Part shown: positions 1-10,800 of the stretch, one piece after another
Position numbering within the stretch: position 1 is the stretch's first letter
Layout: the number at the start of each line of letters is the position of its first letter
Notes under the pieces: model-generated
What the model was told of the DNA's origin: nothing
Seen by the model: the letters and a program-made list of their open reading frames with translations, nothing else
The model's database searches: none
Origin: Musa acuminata AAA Group
Lineage: Eukaryota; Streptophyta; Magnoliopsida; Zingiberales; Musaceae
DNA length: 64,000 nucleotides
Direction of reading: 5' to 3'
NCBI RefSeq assembly: GCF_036884655.1
Contig: NC_088330.1
Span: forward strand, 35,712,001 to 35,776,000
Position numbers and translations under genes: made by a program

Positions 1-409
1 ACAGCAAGGGATCGCCAGATTTGACGCGTGGAAGAAGCACGGCGTGTAGGTCCTCGCCCACAAAGGGACAGCCAACTGGCTCCTCCTCGCGTATCGGTAC
101 TTGGCAGTCTCCCTTCCTCTAATTCCCCTGCCCTCTCTTCTATTTACTTCTGGAGTACCGAGATGATTCTTTTTTTATGAAGTTAAACCAAGAAACTGTT
201 TTGCTGTCATATCTGCTTCTCCGTTGGATAACGTGTGCGGACCAGCTTGTTTGTTATTTTGTCTTCTTGCATGCTCTGCTTCCTTCTTTCCCTTGCTTGG
301 GTATGTTTGGTGCTCCAGTCGTTAATTCTTTAGTTCCTTTCTGATCTTTGGCGGTTTCGAGTGACAAAGGTGACTATAGTGGTGGAGATGGAGTAAATGA
401 GATTCGGAG
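1..409 (+). promoter_or_regulatory. Upstream/leader region of the first gene
   Basis: This stretch precedes the first coding exon at 410. It is mildly GC-rich at the left end and then T-rich, with stops in all frames near the gene. A short open stretch at 2-50 (frame 2) could be the tail of an exon from a gene to the left, but it is too short to assign. I see no convincing TATA box, so the transcription start is not placed. Confidence 0.35.
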
Positions 410-3400
410 ATGGTTAGGTGGAAGAAGGAGAAGGTCAGCAGGGTTTCAAGGTGGAGCTTGAGCCATAACGAGGCATTGGGAGAAGCAGGCGGCGGCAGGT
501 CGGAAGAAGAAGGTGCACGTTTTTGGCCGATGCTTACTACTCCCACTTCTGCTAGTCTAACTAATAGGAAGAGAGCTAGGCTTGATGGAAAGGTTCGATT
601 TTCCCCTTTATTTGTTACTTATTGATTTTTTTTAGCTATTTTTATGTGACTCATTTCAAACTTCAAAAGGTGGTTGATGATTGTGATGCTGTTGATCCTT
701 CACCCGTGCCAAGGAAATTGAGATCAGGTATCATTAAGTGTTGTGTATTGCTTTTTTAAAGCTATTTCCTCAAAGCTTATCTTTATGACTTTTTTAATAC
801 ATTGCATGTTCTTTATTTATGTTTAGGATAAGCTTGATGCCAGAAATCTCTAGTCTTTTCACTTTCTGGTTCTTTGTGCGTGTGCAGTAGTTATATCTTG
901 TCCTTACCAAAAAAATGTAGGGACTCTATAGTCTTTAGGAGCTTTTCTAAATATAAGAAGTTTTACAAGTTGGCTTCAACTCTTTTTTTGTGTTTTTCCA
1001 AGCACTGTGAGTTAGTTATATGGAGTTGTATAATCTCTGCTTCTTGATTCATGGTATATGTGGCTGCTCTGCTAGAACTTAAGAAAGTTTTTGGGATGTC
1101 CTATATTATTGGCTGTTTTAAGTTATCTGTATGGTTGACGATCCCTGGATCTTTTCTGCTTCAGCTATCAATAAATGCAGCAGCCAGTCATCTTCTCCTG
1201 CAATACCAGGTGCAAAGAAGAAACCCTATGATACTTTTAATGGGCTCCAAGTGCTGCATGAGAATGGTGGAAGGAGATGCAAACAAAATGTGGTCAGTTT
1301 CTTTTGTAGTTTTTTCTTTTGATGTTTGTTTGGTTTATGCCCACAGGTCCGAGATAAATGACTTTTATTTTCTGTATGAAAGCTGCTTGGCTCATTAACT
1401 GAGGATGAAAAGGAAGTACTCGAAGCCTTGTGTGCATTATCCAGAATTCTACCTATTAAAGAGAGAATTCAGGACGATAAAGACAGGGAAATCTCCGAGA
1501 ATCACCAGGATAATATTGCTACCCCAACAACTCATTCGGAAGGCGAGTTTTTATTGCTTTCGTGCTCAACTGCTTTATCCATTGATTCCTATGTGTGTAT
1601 TCCTTTTGGTTTGACTTTTGTTGGATGGAATTCAAGTATAATATCTTACTCAACAGCTATGAAAGAGGACAAAAATCTTTTGCAACAAAACACTACCAAT
1701 GGAATTAAGAGTCCCTCTTTTTGTTTGGAGAAGACATTAGAAAAACCAATGAAGGATGAACATGCTATTTCCAAGCAACCTGACACAAATTCTGGAATGC
1801 AAACTATTGATTCAGGTTTGAGTATAGCCCCTGATTCTGGAAGTCATATAACTCCTCTATCTGAAAATGTGCACCCAGAAAATATTCCTGGAAATCTTCA
1901 AAGTTTTTTGAGCCCCTCAGGAGTTTTGCCTCGTCATTGTACTGAAAATAGGTAGATCCTGCATGTTTCATGTTATATTTCATTTGGTAATGTTTAATTA
2001 ACAAATTGATGTCTTTCTTATTCAATTTGCCATTTATTTCCTTTCTGTGCAGAACACTGCAACCTACTCAATGTGGTTCTATCATAGCCTTTCCGCCATG
2101 CAAATCAGAAATGTTACAACCAGTAATGCTGAATCCCTGACCTCAGATTAAGGTTCAACATTTTTTATCCAGTGACATGAATTCTTTTTCGTTGCTTTCA
2201 GAATGGATGTGTTGGATCCGCTGCACTGAAACATGAGGTTCAATATTTGAAGCATAACAGTGAAAGCAGTACAAAACTTGTGTACCAGAAAGGTATCGAT
2301 CATATATCACAGATGAACATACCACATGCAAAATAATTTTGATCATCTTATGTTTGGCTTATGATTCAATTAATTGTTGTGTAACCTCCAGATATATTTG
2401 TCAGGAAATGTTCCGCCCCATATTCAGCTTTCTTCATGCAATTCTGCAGTTTGGCCTGGCCCTGCCACTAGTATTACTTCAAAAGAAGTTGATCTTCCAA
2501 CTATGAAGGTGGTTTATGAATTACATAAAAAGTTGCTCTTTTATAGTTCAAGAGATGTAGTACATTGGTCTTGAGATCAAGCTTAGCATACATTCATGCT
2601 GTGTTTACTACATCACTTCTGTAGGTTTAGTTGACACTGTCAAATTGCTAGAAAGTATCAAATCTAGTTTGCTATATTCAGGATAGCAGTCTTCTTGATT
2701 GCTCGTAGGTTTAGTTGTTGCTTTTACCAGAATGAGAGAATTATCATTTCCATGTATTTTGGCATTTTTCTTAGTACTCGAGTACTAAAGCTTTGTTACT
2801 AAGGTTCAATCGAGGCATCTTGTTTAACACCTCATTTGGTCAGGTATCTAAACTGAAATCAGTCTACGACTATTACTATTTGTGTAGCTGCGTCAGTCTA
2901 CACCTCATTTGCCTTATTGGTAGTCTTGTATTTTCATTTAGTCTTGTATTTGTGTAGCTGCATCAGTAGGTTCTCTCTTTGCAGGTTCCTCTTGATGTAA
3001 CACCATTATGGAAAAAGTGCGCTATTCATGTATTCATAAGCCATATGATAAAAAGCTACCAGGAAAAGGAGCAGCAGCACACACTCATACTGCCATCTGA
3101 GGACTCAAAGTCCAGGGTTGGGTCGGAATCATGTGAACTAGTAAACAATGAGAGCGCTGGTTTACAAAGTAGATTGAAAATTGTGGCATCTGCTGCTATC
3201 TATGGTTCTACAGTGGAGAGGAGCAAACATGCAGGAACAAATGAAATTTCATGTAACAGAAGACTTGTTTCAGCTCACATATCATCAGTCTTATCTGAGT
3301 ACAGACAAAAGCAGGTAATTTCTATTAATTGTCCTCTGTTTTTCTTTTTCCACTTGCTGTTCCTAATGATTTGCCGTTTGTATCTTCCTCAGAGCTGTGA

Positions 3401-4115
3401 TTTTCTTTCGTTATCCACTAACGGTGATGCTGGTAGTACTGCAAATGGAGTGAAGGCTCCTGTGCAGCTTCATTCTCCCTTTTTCCATGCCCAGGTTCCC
3501 TTCCCAGTCTCTCATGTACCATATGTTCCAGCTTACCCAGAGAAGCTAGTTGCTCCAGCTACTCAACAGGTACTCATAAACTCTCTGTGAATAACATTTT
3601 CCACAAATGGCTGTTTAGTATTAAAATAAATTGGTGGAGATCATCACAAATTCAAATTTCATTTGTTAATGGATCATTTTTTACGAGTGGTTTTATCGAT
3701 TATTATCCTGTTCAGATACTCCCTCTCTCTCTCTCTCTTGATTCAGGTTTCTTGGAGGTTAACTGGTTGTTTTTCTTTGTAGGTGCAACCACAATTACAA
3801 CATTATGCAGGCAACCCGTTCTATGGACCACAAATGAACAACACCATAGGAAATTCACAGCAGCAGCACCAGCAGCAACAGATATGTCAAGCTCATATTG
3901 CACGCTATAGGTCCCCAGTTGGCATTGCTGTGTTGCAGAATGATCAAATACATAACTCTCTCTCTCCTTCTACACAACTGCAAGGTTTCTCATCACTATC
4001 CTCCAAACCAAAGCCTCAGCAGCAGCACCACCACCACCAACTTAGTCTGCACGGCAGGAGACAACACAAAGATCCCCATCAGTTTCAGCTGCTGTACAGC
4101 ACGAGTCGCTCCTGA
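410..4115 (+). CDS. Plant-specific Q/H-rich protein of unknown function, 11 exons
   Basis: Exons read 410-592, 670-727, 1165-1292, 1383-1542, 1657-1951, 2053-2122, 2202-2292, 2405-2508, 2985-3314, 3393-3569 and 3783-4115. All phases agree and give 642 aa. The N-terminus is basic. Exon 4 encodes a short acidic/helical block (LLGSLTEDEKEVLEALCAL), exon 9 a block containing VTPLWKKCAIHVFISHMIKSY, and the last exon is rich in Gln and His (QQQHQQQQ, QQQHHHH). I recall a plant-only family with the same order of blocks (TEDE box, W-K-x-H-V-x-I-S-H box, Q-rich tail) but no established function. A nuclear role is plausible from composition only. Intron 4 begins GC rather than GT and is open in frame. 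The start ATG at 410 opens a frame that stays coding through the first splice; a further in-frame ATG lies downstream within exon 1. Confidence is high that this is a gene and low on its function. Confidence 0.8.
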
Positions 4116-4900
4116 AGACTAAGTGATCAGATGGAATGAAGGCATTTAAGCTCGGGCTTGCGTCCATGTAAGCCATGAGATATGCTTAATCAAGATGATG
4201 GACTACTGGCTCACCAGATGCTGCTCATTGAATTCTAGGTGAAGCTTTGTACAACAGGGAGCAAACATGATCCAATGTTGCTACTGTTCTCTTTATTTTT
4301 TTTATGCTAAAGCAGTGGGCTATAGAAAGAACTCTCTGCTGTATATCTGACATTATAATCAAGTTAAAGGAGTTACAGGCCTTTTCTCATAGCCAGAGGA
4401 AAAAAAATGCTGCTCATGGTACAAAAGAGCATCCATTTTCATCTAATCTATTCGTTTCTCATATTAGTTATTTTGTAAATATTTTTCGGAGGTGAGACTA
4501 GATGATTCATAAATCTTATCTGATGTTTGATCCTTAGAACTTAAATTTTGTCTACATCACATATATTTGATTGATTATTTGTACTTATATTCATATAAAA
4601 GATTGGGTTATACGATACTTTTCTATAAATATGTATTTGTATTTCTATATTTTGAAGAGATTATTTTAGAAATTTGAGAAGAACAATTTTATTATTAGTG
4701 TTCAAGTCGTTGATCTCAACGTCACTTGCTCAAAGATCAAAGTCGAGAGATTTTTTAATCTAATCCCTTTGATGCTCAAGTTAATATTGAAAATGAGTTT
4801 TTATACATGATAGTAAATGGATAGAATATTTAATAAAATTAATAAAATATTTTACAGGGATATAGTTTTTATTAATCTCCAATAGTCTTATCTTAGCCTC
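4116..4900 (+). other. 3' UTR of the first gene and AT-rich spacer
   Basis: The 3' UTR of the first gene probably occupies about 4116-4330. AT-rich non-coding DNA follows up to the left edge of the gypsy element. Several AATAAA-like strings occur, but none can be chosen as the poly(A) signal. No gene was seen. Confidence 0.5.
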
Positions 4901-5339
4901 TTGTCTATGTGGGCGATAACAGGGGAGGGGGGTGTTTTATACCTTTGCCCACATGCACAGATGAGTGAAGGATGACTATCATCTTCTCCTTCCACCTTAG
5001 ACACCACGTGACGGTTGTGTCGAATGATGATTAATTGATAGTGTACTCTCTATAATTTGTCATTTCCTCCCAAGGCATGCTTTGGGGCTCTTACTAGAGG
5101 GGTCTGAAGTACGACATTTGATTCATTCGACACATTGAGCTCATACATCTTCAACCCATTATCGACTTAGTGGCATGTTTAATTTATCCGACATGAGTTC
5201 GTCTAACACATCTAGTCCATCATGCACCTGGTATCATTCGACATAAGTTTGTCTAGCACCTTCGTCTAGGATCGTCTCCCCCTGCGCTATTGGTGATGAT
5301 CCATTACCAACCTGCTCATCATATTGTCGAGGGATGCGC

Positions 5340-6000
5340 ATTAATCAAATGAGTCAGGTTTTTCAACCTCTGCACCTTACGCGAGGTTCAAGCTTCCCGG
5401 CCTTCATGCCTAAGGAGGAGGTGGGGATTTGGTTACCCGACCTCCACGCCTTAAGCGGAGGTGGGGGTCGAGAAGCCCGACCCCCATGCCTTAGGCAGAG
5501 GCGGGGGTCAAACTTCCTTACCTCCATGCCTTGGGCGGAGGTGGAGTCCAGCTTTCCAATTTGCATGTCTCAAGCGGAGGAGGGGGTCAGACTTTCCTGA
5601 TTCACGTGCCTTGAGTATATTTTACCTTGTATCTCCCGTCGTTATAAGTTTCTTCTGATTAAGGTTGGGTTTTCTCGACTCATGCATCTCGGGCACATTT
5701 GGTCTTGTGCCTCTCGTCATGAAAGGTGGCAGATTTCTTTCGGCATGATTTAGATTTTCCTGACTCATGCGCTTTGGGCACATTTTATCTTGTACCCTCG
5801 TCGTGATAAGTTGCTTATGACATGGGTCAGGTTTTCCGACTCATGTGCCTTGGGTATATTATATCGCATGCCTATTGTCGTAACAGGTTTTTTTTAATGT
5901 GGGTCGGGTTTTCTCAACTTACATGTCTCATGTACATTTTTCCTTTTGTTTCCCATTGTGATGGGTTTTTTCTGAAACAGGTAAAGTTTTTCACATATTG
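5340..6000. repeat. GC-rich minisatellite, 40-bp units grading into 80-bp units
   Basis: A catgcc/cacgcc landmark recurs at about 5405, 5445, 5485, 5525, 5565 and 5605, giving a 40-bp period. Each unit carries a gcggaggtggggg-type core. From about 5600 the pattern continues as more diverged, T-rich units that begin with a gactcatg-like string at about 5599, 5679, 5761, 5838 and 5918, close to an 80-bp period. The array lies in the presumed 3' LTR or 3' non-coding part of the Tat-like element. Spacers are not unique between identical repeats, so this is not CRISPR-like. Confidence 0.8.
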
Positions 6001-6559
6001 GTCACTTTTATATTTTCTAAAATGATCTTCACACATTGATTATTTTTACATTTCTTGAGGTGCCCCTTCATCAATCAATGTCCTTTTAGAATTGATCCGA
6101 AAAGACATTTGCCATCATCGTAGGAGGAGAAAGATTGATCACCTTCCTATAAATCCCTCTTGACCATGGGGGGTGAGGCTCATTCTTTCATTTGAGCCTC
6201 CAAAGCCCTCTTAGGAGCCACCTTTGCTTAGCCCCGATTCTCTATAAGGTGAGTCGATTTCTAGGTTTTTCGTCTTTCTGATGCGTTGATTCAACAAATC
6301 CTTGGTCTTCCAACATCCTGCTCTTCTGCCTTCGTAGATCACGATGTTTGTCCTTTTTTGCACTAGGTCCTCTCGATTTAATGATTGTTAGATAGTCAAA
6401 GGGGTCGATGCTCCATCCTTGGACAACCTAAGGGTGGAGGAAGTCTCAACCTCCCTCTCGTCGAGGGAGTCAATTCCTGTGAACTTGAAGGTTCTTTAAG
6501 ACTTAGAGTTTATAAAAAATATGTACGACTCAATGATGAGTGCACAACTCATGGATTAC

Positions 6560-8030
6560 TTGCGAACTAGGTATTCCATCCAAACCGAGTTTGATCTGTA
6601 AATCCCTCGGCTCGGTCACCATCGATTTGACCTCATGTTTAGGTACTTTTGCTTTTCTAATACTCTAGAGGTAGGACTTTATTTTTTCCTCCACCCAATG
6701 ATAGTGTCTTGCCTACAATGATAGAGGGCATCACCCTCATAGATGACAACTAATTTGTGATGCTACTTTGTAGTATTCATCGAAGAATATTGGCATGTCG
6801 ATATTACTTGGACATGCAAACTTTTTGTTGCCTACTTTCAACTAAGCAAGGTCAATGTGGCTACTACCTGATTGCTTGATAGGACTTTAAAGTTAGTGGT
6901 GCCTCTTCTAACAATAAAGGTTTGAAGAAGCACTTCTTCCTTATAATAGGTTCGGGTCGAGATTAGATGTTCAGTCTCACCTGGTCGGCACACCTTATAG
7001 ATAATACACTTCCCTTATTATTAGATGAGGAGGTAGATCAAGTGTTTCGATTGAGAGATATACTCTCTTCTTTTGAGCCTATCCAAAAAATAGACGAGGA
7101 TTGACTGATCGATGTGAGTCTCAACTTGGCTCTTCCTAGTATGACCTAAATACTTTATCTTCTTACTTCTTTTTATACTTTTAAAAAAATTAACCAGTAT
7201 AGCCTTGTGATTTTGATATTTTACAAGTATTGATCTTTGAGCTTTGAAAAAAAAGAAATTGGTTCCTCTTCAAGCACTATGGTAGCCTCTTCGGCTCCTT
7301 TGGTTATTGTTCATGAGTTGTCCATCAAGGCCTCGAGCCTGACTCAATTTGATTATTCTTTTAGTACCGACAAGTCAAAGAAGAAGAAGGTAATGAGAAA
7401 GGTGCCCCACTCTTAACGGGGTGAAGAACTCGAGAGGAGCAGAATCTTACAGAGGAACCAAATAAAATAACTCTTGCCTTCAAGGAACCAACATTTTTAA
7501 AGAGCCCCCGAAGTTCAATGTCCTCTTTGGGGAAAAGAGGAGAGAGATAATGGTTAATGTTTTGACTTGTGTAAGGGCAAGTCCCTGCCTTTTATGACAT
7601 TATAAATAATCGACCTACCGAGCATAGCCCCAAATACACCGGTGCAACCAAGATTGGAGGGCTTGCAAGAAGAGTAAAAAGTATAGGCTGACAACATAGT
7701 CGTGAAACAATACTACTAAGGGTCCTTATGCTTGGAGGTGATAAAGTAGATTTATCACTCCCCCTCGAAGGTTTTGATCGACAATGAAGTGCTAATAAGT
7801 CATAATTAGCACTCTCAGTTCCTCATTACTTACTCCTTTGTTTTTAGTTTATAGCATCATCATTACATCATGGCCATTATTGACTGAGTACAAGATGTTG
7901 GCTCTTTTCTTCACCAATAGCCCCTTATAATCGATAATCTCCATAAAGAAATGGAGGGACTAAAGAAGGAGAGAGGAGACCCGTGCTTATTGTTGAGGCA
8001 AAGGCTCGAGGGGCTGAACCAGTGATTCTT
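6560..8030 (+). pseudogene. Additional ORF (aORF) of the Tat-like element, antisense to gag-pol, degenerate
   Basis: Conceptual translation in shifting plus-strand frames gives RTFYFFLHPMI near 6670, GLKKHFFLIIGSG near 6919-6957, an acidic LLLDEEVDQVFRLRDILSS block near 7020-7075 and a coiled-coil-like IDNLHKEMEGLKKERGD near 7929-7980. The order (F-rich box, K-K-x-F-F box, D-E-E-V-x-L box, coiled coil) resembles the extra ORFs of plant Ty3/gypsy elements, often labelled putative plant transposon protein. Stops and frameshifts show that it is dead. A cctataaatccc string at about 6148 could have been its TATA box, and a possible exon/donor lies near 6245. Its function in the family is unknown. 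Confidence 0.5.
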
Positions 8031-8049
8031 TAGAACTTGAAACGTCTTG

Positions 8050-8830
8050 GTTAAGCCCATCAAATGCGAGTCGATTGTACTGGTCTTCACTATAATGTCA
8101 TCTATATAAGCTTTAATGTTTCTCCCGATTTAATACTTGAACATCTTGTTCACCATCCCTTGGGATGTCGCTCCCTTATTTTTCAATATGAATGGCATGA
8201 CTCAATAGCAATACGTGCCTTGGTCGATGATAACGAAAGTATGTTCCCAATCCTCTAGTGTCATTTTGATTTGGTTATATCCTAAGAATATATCTATAAA
8301 TGTGAGGAGCTCATGACTCAAGGTAGCAACAACCAACTAATCAATATGAGAAAGAGGATAGCTATCATTCGGACACACCTTATTGAGATCGGTATAGTCA
8401 ATATACATCCTCCAATTTCTATTAGATATTTTAATGAGTACAACGTTGGTGAACCATTACGGATACTGCATCTCGATAATAATCCCTACTCCTAATGACT
8501 TTTCTATCTCATCACTAATTGCCTACCGACGGTCAAGAGCAAACTTATAATGCCTTTACTCCATTGGTCGTGCCTTGAGAGAAATATTCAAGTGATGCTA
8601 AGCTACGTTGAGGTCGATTCCCAACATATCTCTTGATGATCATGTAAACACCTTGACATCCTCTTGAAGCAAGTTGATGAGTTGTATCCGTCTCTCTTCA
8701 GAAAGTGCCGCTGCGACTTTGACAACTCGATCAAGTTGAGCCTTGTCTAGGAGTGCTTCAATCAATGGCTCCACCAGCTTAAGATATAGGACGAACTTAG
8801 TAAAGATTCGAGGGTCCATAGATGACACCT
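8050..8830 (-). pseudogene. Reverse transcriptase fragment of the Tat-like element
   Basis: The minus strand starts with a linker (EERRIQLINLLQEDVKVFT, about 8715-8640) that normally precedes Ty3/gypsy RT. It continues through a NWRMYIDYTDLNKVCPNDSYP-like block (about 8440-8350) and FIDIFLGYNQIKM (about 8300-8258), to the catalytic box YIDDIIVK (about 8112-8086). Several internal stops and frameshifts are present. The sequence loses similarity right after the YIDD box, so palm/thumb, RNase H and integrase are missing. In the intact family this enzyme copies element RNA into DNA. This copy cannot make it. Confidence 0.8.
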
Positions 8831-8984
8831 CGGATTAGACCTTCTTCGGTAGGGAGATTGCTGTCAGGTAGCACCGGCATGACTCCCTTGGGTTTCTTCT
8901 TAGCTCTCCAATATTAGTTTTTATCGAGAACTTCATCACTATATTGTAAGTTGACACCACCACCCTCAATCTATTCAGCGAAGA

Positions 8985-9245
8985 TTAGTCCATAATTGCA
9001 TTATATGTCGAGGGGATACCCACCAACATGAATCTAGCTAGTATCATTTTAGAGCAAAGCTTGTCTTTGAATGTGACATGCAGGCTCACAGTTCCAGGAA
9101 GAGAGATAAAGTTACTAGTGAATCCCATCAACGAAGAAGTCATAGTGGTAAGGTCGTTAATAGAGAACTTGAGTTTTTGGAAAGCATCAAAGTAAATGAT
9201 ATCGGTATAACTACTATGTCTATCATGACCCTCTTTACTCAAGCG
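8985..9245 (-). pseudogene. Retroviral-type aspartic protease fragment of the Tat-like element
   Basis: The block reads YTDIIYFDAFQKL, then SLMGFTSNFISLPGTVSLHVTF, then ARFMLVGIPSTYNAIM, in the order found in Tat/Athila-type gag-pol proteases upstream of RT. The catalytic D-T-G-S-S box is broken: V-M-I-D is in one frame and S-S-x-x-D-I-I-Y in another, so a small deletion at the active site shifted the frame. The neighbouring RT and gag pieces are on the same strand in the expected order. Confidence 0.75.
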
Positions 9246-9469
9246 TTGATCATCCTTATGGAAACTACTAAAGTGTTATCATGGTTTGGGTCGAGGCACT
9301 CCGTCTCTTCCTCCTTGAATGTTATCTCCAAGTCACCCTTCATCCTTTAGTGTTTTTCAATAGTAGCTTGGGTATAAGCTTTATGACTCGAGAAGCTATC
9401 TCCTCCCGAGGAGGGTCCATCAATAATGACGTATGATGACATCAAATCTATCTCTCCACTGATCACTGA

Positions 9470-10325
9470 GATCAGTGTGAGGATTCCTGGTACTTTTGAA
9501 CGACCTGTTTGAGGTGTCTCCAATGTATGAGTTCTTCAGTTTGTTCTTTCAAGTCACGGTAATCTTTTATATTGTGACCGTAATCCCGATGGAACCAATA
9601 GTATTTGGACTCATCTCTTTTTACCAATGGAGTCTTCATCAAGTGAGGGTTTTTCAAGAGTCTCCTTCTTTTTTATATATAGAAAAACTTTAATTCTAGA
9701 CATATTTAGGGGGATTAGCTCAAACCTTGGGTAAGGTAACATGGGTTGTTCATTCCTCCTTTATCGTGGTGACCTCGAGGTTAAGGTGTATTATGGTCGC
9801 TTTTGCTTTAGTGTCTTGTGTGACTTTTCATGCTTACCCGAGACCATTGCATTGATGATAATATATTAATTGGCCCTCTAAAGTACCTTTGGTACCATCA
9901 TCGATGGCCTCTCCACCAACGACTATAAGAGATGAGAGAGCTTGAGTCTCATTATGAGTGACAGATAAGTATCTATCATACCTCGAATTTCATTGGTGAA
10001 TCGAGCGATGAAGTTTGCAAGTGTTTTCTCCTTTCCTTGTTTGAGTCCGAGAAGCATTGCTATCGATGGACTCGAGCGCATGTTCTTAAGGAAGTAAAAT
10101 TTGAACTCCCTCGTGAGTTGGGCAAAAGAATCAATGAAAAATGGCTTCAAGCAAGCGTATCATTCCTGTGCGGATCTCTTAACATGGTTAAGAAGGTGCG
10201 ATACAGTCTGAAGTTACATACAATGACATTTGAGCATGAAAAGCTACAATATGCTTTATCGAGTCAGTAATATTATCGAATGCCTCAAACAATGGGAGGC
10301 ATAAGTTTGCTGGAATTAATTCTTT
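9470..10325 (-). pseudogene. Gag fragment of the Tat-like element
   Basis: The minus strand encodes a gag capsid-like stretch: PANLCLPLFEAFDNITDSIKH near 10315-10260, AHMSLY-like text near 10225, then IDSFAQLTREFKFYFL and EKTLANFIARFTNEIRGM between 10140 and 9970. Further downstream (about 9620-9510) a degenerate box, YYWFHRDYGHNIKDYRDLKEQ, corresponds to the C-R-F-H-R-D-H-G-H-D box of these elements with its cysteines lost. Stops at several points exclude a working protein. The N-terminal end of gag and the adjoining 5' LTR are not recognisable. Confidence 0.75.
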
Positions 10326-10682
10326 CTAGATTTTTTGGGTGAATGATGATCAATTATATATTGGATGATGATTAATTGACAATATACTCCTATTAGTTAA
10401 ATTTAGGCTTATCCTGTTTTATTTAGTTACATTCCTCTATTAATAATGTCACTTGATTTCCGTTTGGTTAAGCGATTGGGTTAGGGTTGCACTTTGTACA
10501 GGTAGATTAGTTCTGGATTGATTTGAGTCTGCCACATCATATATAGGTTTGCCAATCAAAACGATGACAATTGCCATAATTAGACAATGGGACGTACTCT
10601 TCACGGTGTGTGGTGAAAATCTTGAACCGTGTCTGTGCTCAATTAGGAAATCCGATCCTTGACGTGGGTTTCGATTACTTAC

Positions 10683-10699
10683 CACGTGCATTTCACGTG
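10683..10699. promoter_or_regulatory. Two G-box (CACGTG) motifs upstream of XCT
   Basis: Perfect palindromic CACGTG cores lie at 10683-10688 and 10694-10699, 11 bp apart and about 100-120 bp before the XCT ATG. G-boxes are bound by plant bHLH (including PIF) and bZIP factors. A gacgtggg string at about 10661 adds a related core. That these control XCT is inference from position. Confidence 0.6.
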
Positions 10700-10800
10700 C
10701 TTGTTGATCTACATAATAGCACCCTTGCCATTAACTTGGCTTGTTTCGAGTAGGGGCGATCGTCGGTGGGGGGAGGAGGGGCCTCACGTAAGAGAGAACG

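Larger units (their letters stand above)
4900..10400 (-). mobile_element. Decayed Ty3/gypsy LTR retrotransposon, Tat lineage-like
   Basis: The minus strand carries gag (about 10320-9920), a decayed FHRDYGHNIKD-type box (about 9610-9570), protease (about 9245-8990) and reverse transcriptase (about 8830-8050), all broken by stops and frameshifts. RNase H and integrase were not found: RT similarity stops soon after its YIDD box, near 8050. A plus-strand open region occupies 6560-8030, between pol and the presumed 3' LTR, which is the layout known for Tat-lineage elements with an extra antisense ORF. A short shared string (gatgatgattaattga) occurs at about 5022 and 10365, near the two ends. No full second LTR is visible on the right, so the 5' end seems truncated. 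Exact borders are uncertain. Confidence 0.75.

Noticed and set aside
2..50. Tail exon of a gene to the left
   Set aside because: About 15 open codons before a stop is too little to support a call.
5340..6000. CRISPR-like array
   Set aside because: The repeats are direct and contiguous without unique spacers, and this is a plant nuclear locus. It is a minisatellite.
8050..10325. Endogenous pararetrovirus (for example badnavirus-type) integration
   Set aside because: The order gag, protease with D-I-I-Y-x-D-A-F, then RT, plus the antisense ORF, matches a Ty3/gypsy Tat element. No movement or coat protein was seen.
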